A DNA stretch of 7,691 nucleotides from Flavobacteriales bacterium UBA5869 (GTDB taxonomy: Bacteria; Bacteroidota; Bacteroidia; Flavobacteriales_D; Crocinitomicaceae), in assembly GCA_002432565.1 (NCBI GenBank), contig DJFP01000013.1, positions 1 through 7,691 of the forward strand, in the 5' to 3' direction. Made by a program: the position numbers and the translations under genes. Below, one piece after another: positions 6,393 through 7,691 of the stretch. The first letter of the stretch is position 1; each line of letters opens with the position of its first letter. The notes under the pieces were generated by a model, which worked only from the letters and a program-made list of their open reading frames with translations, made no database searches and was not told the DNA's origin.

Positions 6393-7220
6393 TTAAAGTT
6401 GGAAAACAAGCGGATAAATGAACATTCTGAACAGGATCCAGCTAAGACTTAATTTCCAGGTCCAATTTTTCAATGCAACACGTCTTTTGTGTTCGAAGAA
6501 CATGAATGCGACCGTTATTCCGTAACAGACAACAGCCAGGAAATGAGTTTCAATTCCTAAGAAGTTTACCAACTGGATTCCGATTCCAAAAAACAAAAGG
6601 AGCAGCGCGCCTAAAAAAGAGACGAAAATGAGGTGTCCGATGTAATCGTAACTGTTTTTTTGACCGAACAGCAGAAAAGCCAGCCATTGAAACCCGATTT
6701 GTGCCGCAAGCAGGATTAAATCGTTCGGTGCTGTGCCGACAAGGTATTCACCCAGGAATAGATGGAAATACCAGCTAACAATGACATAAGTGAGAAAACT
6801 CGTCAGGAGAATGAAGTTGATTCTCCAGAGAATAGATTTTGGAGGCTCACAATTACATTCAACTGCATTTTTTTTCAGAACAGGAGCAACTATTCGTCTG
6901 TTATAGCTGAAAAGCAGGTACAGGATTTTTAATAACCAATTAATAGGTTTGAAGTTTCCCAGGATCTTTATTATTCGTGAGTGGTAACCGAGCAGCATAA
7001 GCAAGCCGTCAATTCCGTACCGAACTTCGTGGCTTTGATGATTCACACATGCGATTTTTGTTTGAGCGATGTTGGTATCAACCTCTCCGGGATGCTGTAG
7101 AACGTACTCTACATAAGGAATTCTGCCTTTTTCATCCAGGAGTTTGTATTTCACAAAGATGCGCGTATACCAGCGGCAGAGCGGACAATCTTCATCGTAA
7201 AGAAGAGCTATATTTTCCAT
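6393..7220 (-). CDS. DCC-family thiol-disulfide oxidoreductase fused to membrane domain, 275 aa
   Basis: The N-terminus, YDEDCPLCRWY, is the signature of the DCC (DUF393) family, a thioredoxin-like group with a DCxxC active site; here C12 and C15. Residues 1 to about 115 form this domain, including the typical RYGIDGLLML stretch (67-76), a loop before a membrane-proximal helix, and VAPVLKK. Ordinary DCC proteins are about 110-140 residues long. This one continues with some five hydrophobic segments, at about 134-152, 168-186, 193-216, 223-242 and 255-272, so it is an inner-membrane protein with the redox domain probably in the cytoplasm. A second close cysteine pair, C122 and C124 (ECNC), sits at the junction of the two parts. 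Redox activity is inferred from the motif; partner and substrate are unknown. It leads a likely operon with the epimerase and lies 78 bases after the regulator gene. Confidence 0.88.
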   Translation of the reverse strand: MENIALLYDEDCPLCRWYTRIFVKYKLLDEKGRIPYVEYVLQHPGEVDTNIAQTKIACVNHQSHEVRYGIDGLLMLLGYHSRIIKILGNFKPINWLLKILYLLFSYNRRIVAPVLKKNAVECNCEPPKSILWRINFILLTSFLTYVIVSWYFHLFLGEYLVGTAPNDLILLAAQIGFQWLAFLLFGQKNSYDYIGHLIFVSFLGALLLLFFGIGIQLVNFLGIETHFLAVVCYGITVAFMFFEHKRRVALKNWTWKLSLSWILFRMFIYPLVFQL

Positions 7221-7238
7221 GGCACTTTATTTATTGTT

Positions 7239-7279
7239 AATTCAAAACTTTCAATATATTTTGAAAATTAAATTCAAAA
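7239..7279 (-). promoter_or_regulatory. Candidate promoter region with TTCAAAA repeats
   Basis: AATTCAAAA occurs at 7239-7247 and again at 7271-7279, with the inverse TTTTGAA at 7259-7265 between them. The second and third units make a 7-base inverted repeat with a 7-base loop. On the minus strand this also offers a weak promoter: TTTG (7275-7278), a 16-base gap, then TATATTG (7252-7258), one T short of the TAnnTTTG consensus. The DCC gene starts at 7220. A regulator site is possible, but the DNA is so AT-rich that chance cannot be excluded. Confidence 0.25.
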
Positions 7280-7298
7280 AAAAGGAAGTTAACTCCTT
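7276..7298 (-). terminator. Intrinsic terminator of the GbsR-type regulator gene
   Basis: On the minus strand, directly after the TAG stop codon, AAGGAGTT pairs with AACTTCCTT (eight pairs, one bulge, almost no loop beyond the central TTAA), followed by eight T residues. The centre is the self-complementary AGTTAACT. The T run makes this a good intrinsic terminator despite the short stem. It should limit read-through into the DCC-family gene. Confidence 0.65.
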
Positions 7299-7691
7299 CT
7301 ATTTGAACAGATTCAATATTTTTCCAAAGAACACGTGTTCGTCAGCTTTCATCAGAGTGCCGGATAAAGAATCCAATCGGCTGACCAAACGCTCGATATT
7401 TTCAATGGTGGCGACGAAAGAAATGGATTCGTAGGATTGCTCTACTTTTTTGAGTTCAGCCAAATGCTGCTGCAAAGGTTCGAGCTCTCTGCGTTTGCGT
7501 TCTTTCACAATGCGTTTGGCTACTTCCCACATGTCTTTTTCAGCACGGAAATACTCTTTGCGGTCTCCGGCTATACTTTCTTTGTAAATTAAATTCCAAT
7601 TAGCCAGCTCACGGATGTTCATATTGGCATTCCCTCTGGAAATAGAAAGACGCTCCATGATGTCTTCCGTGCAAAGCGGACTGTCACTAAC
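7299..7691 (-). CDS. GbsR/MarR-type winged-helix regulator, 5' end beyond window
   Basis: The frame is open to the right edge, so the true start lies outside; the ATG at 7658 falls inside the DNA-binding domain and is not the start. The 130 visible residues begin within the winged helix: PLCTEDIMERLSISRG, then NANMNIRELANW (recognition helix, about residues 21-32), then the wing with GDRKEYFRAEKDMW (42-55). This pattern is that of the GbsR family of MarR-like proteins, first known as a repressor of glycine-betaine synthesis genes in Bacillus. The remainder, about 57-128, is a long charged helical region (KERKRRELEPLQQHLAELKK), likely for dimerisation. The effector and targets here are unknown. 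It lies upstream of the DCC/epimerase pair on the same strand, separated by a terminator, so co-regulation is only a guess from position. Confidence 0.85.
   Translation of the reverse strand, partial: VSDSPLCTEDIMERLSISRGNANMNIRELANWNLIYKESIAGDRKEYFRAEKDMWEVAKRIVKERKRRELEPLQQHLAELKKVEQSYESISFVATIENIERLVSRLDSLSGTLMKADEHVFFGKILNLFK

Overview
The window looks like chromosomal DNA of a Bacteroidota bacterium, most likely of the Flavobacteriales type. The evidence is a secreted multidomain protein with a PKD domain and a gliding-motility-type C-terminal sorting domain (type IX secretion), a Cys-rich calcium-type repeat typical of that phylum, signal peptides ending in ...FSQ, AT-rich intergenic DNA, no convincing Shine-Dalgarno sequences and one match to the phylum's -7 promoter element. 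I cannot name the genus. No rRNA, tRNA, CRISPR array, insertion sequence or phage gene is visible.

Layout, left to right. At 35-952 (minus) lies an unrecognised lipoprotein. It is divergent, across 85 bases, from a secreted HEYGH zincin-like protein at 1038-2015 (plus). That gene converges with a DUF218/YdcF-type membrane protein at 2017-2784 (minus), leaving one base between the stop codons. A strong hairpin at 2819-2857 then separates this from a two-gene minus-strand unit: a small secreted protein with a CxxC motif (4852-5289) followed after 7 bases by the large type IX secretion cargo (2874-4844). The 171-base gap upstream of this pair carries two adjacent palindromes.

The right part is all on the minus strand. 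A GbsR/MarR-type regulator runs off the right edge and is closed by an intrinsic terminator at 7276-7298. It is followed by a DCC-family thiol-disulfide oxidoreductase fused to a membrane domain (6393-7220), then after 11 bases by a TIGR01777-type NAD(P)-dependent sugar epimerase homologue (5461-6381). The last two are very likely co-transcribed; the regulator may control them, but the terminator argues against simple read-through.

There is no gene-free stretch above 300 bases. The window is mostly ordinary chromosome. The parts most worth a second look are the CxxC protein paired with the sorting-domain cargo, the standalone HEYGH protein, and the membrane-fused DCC/epimerase pair in which the epimerase has an altered nucleotide-binding glycine motif.
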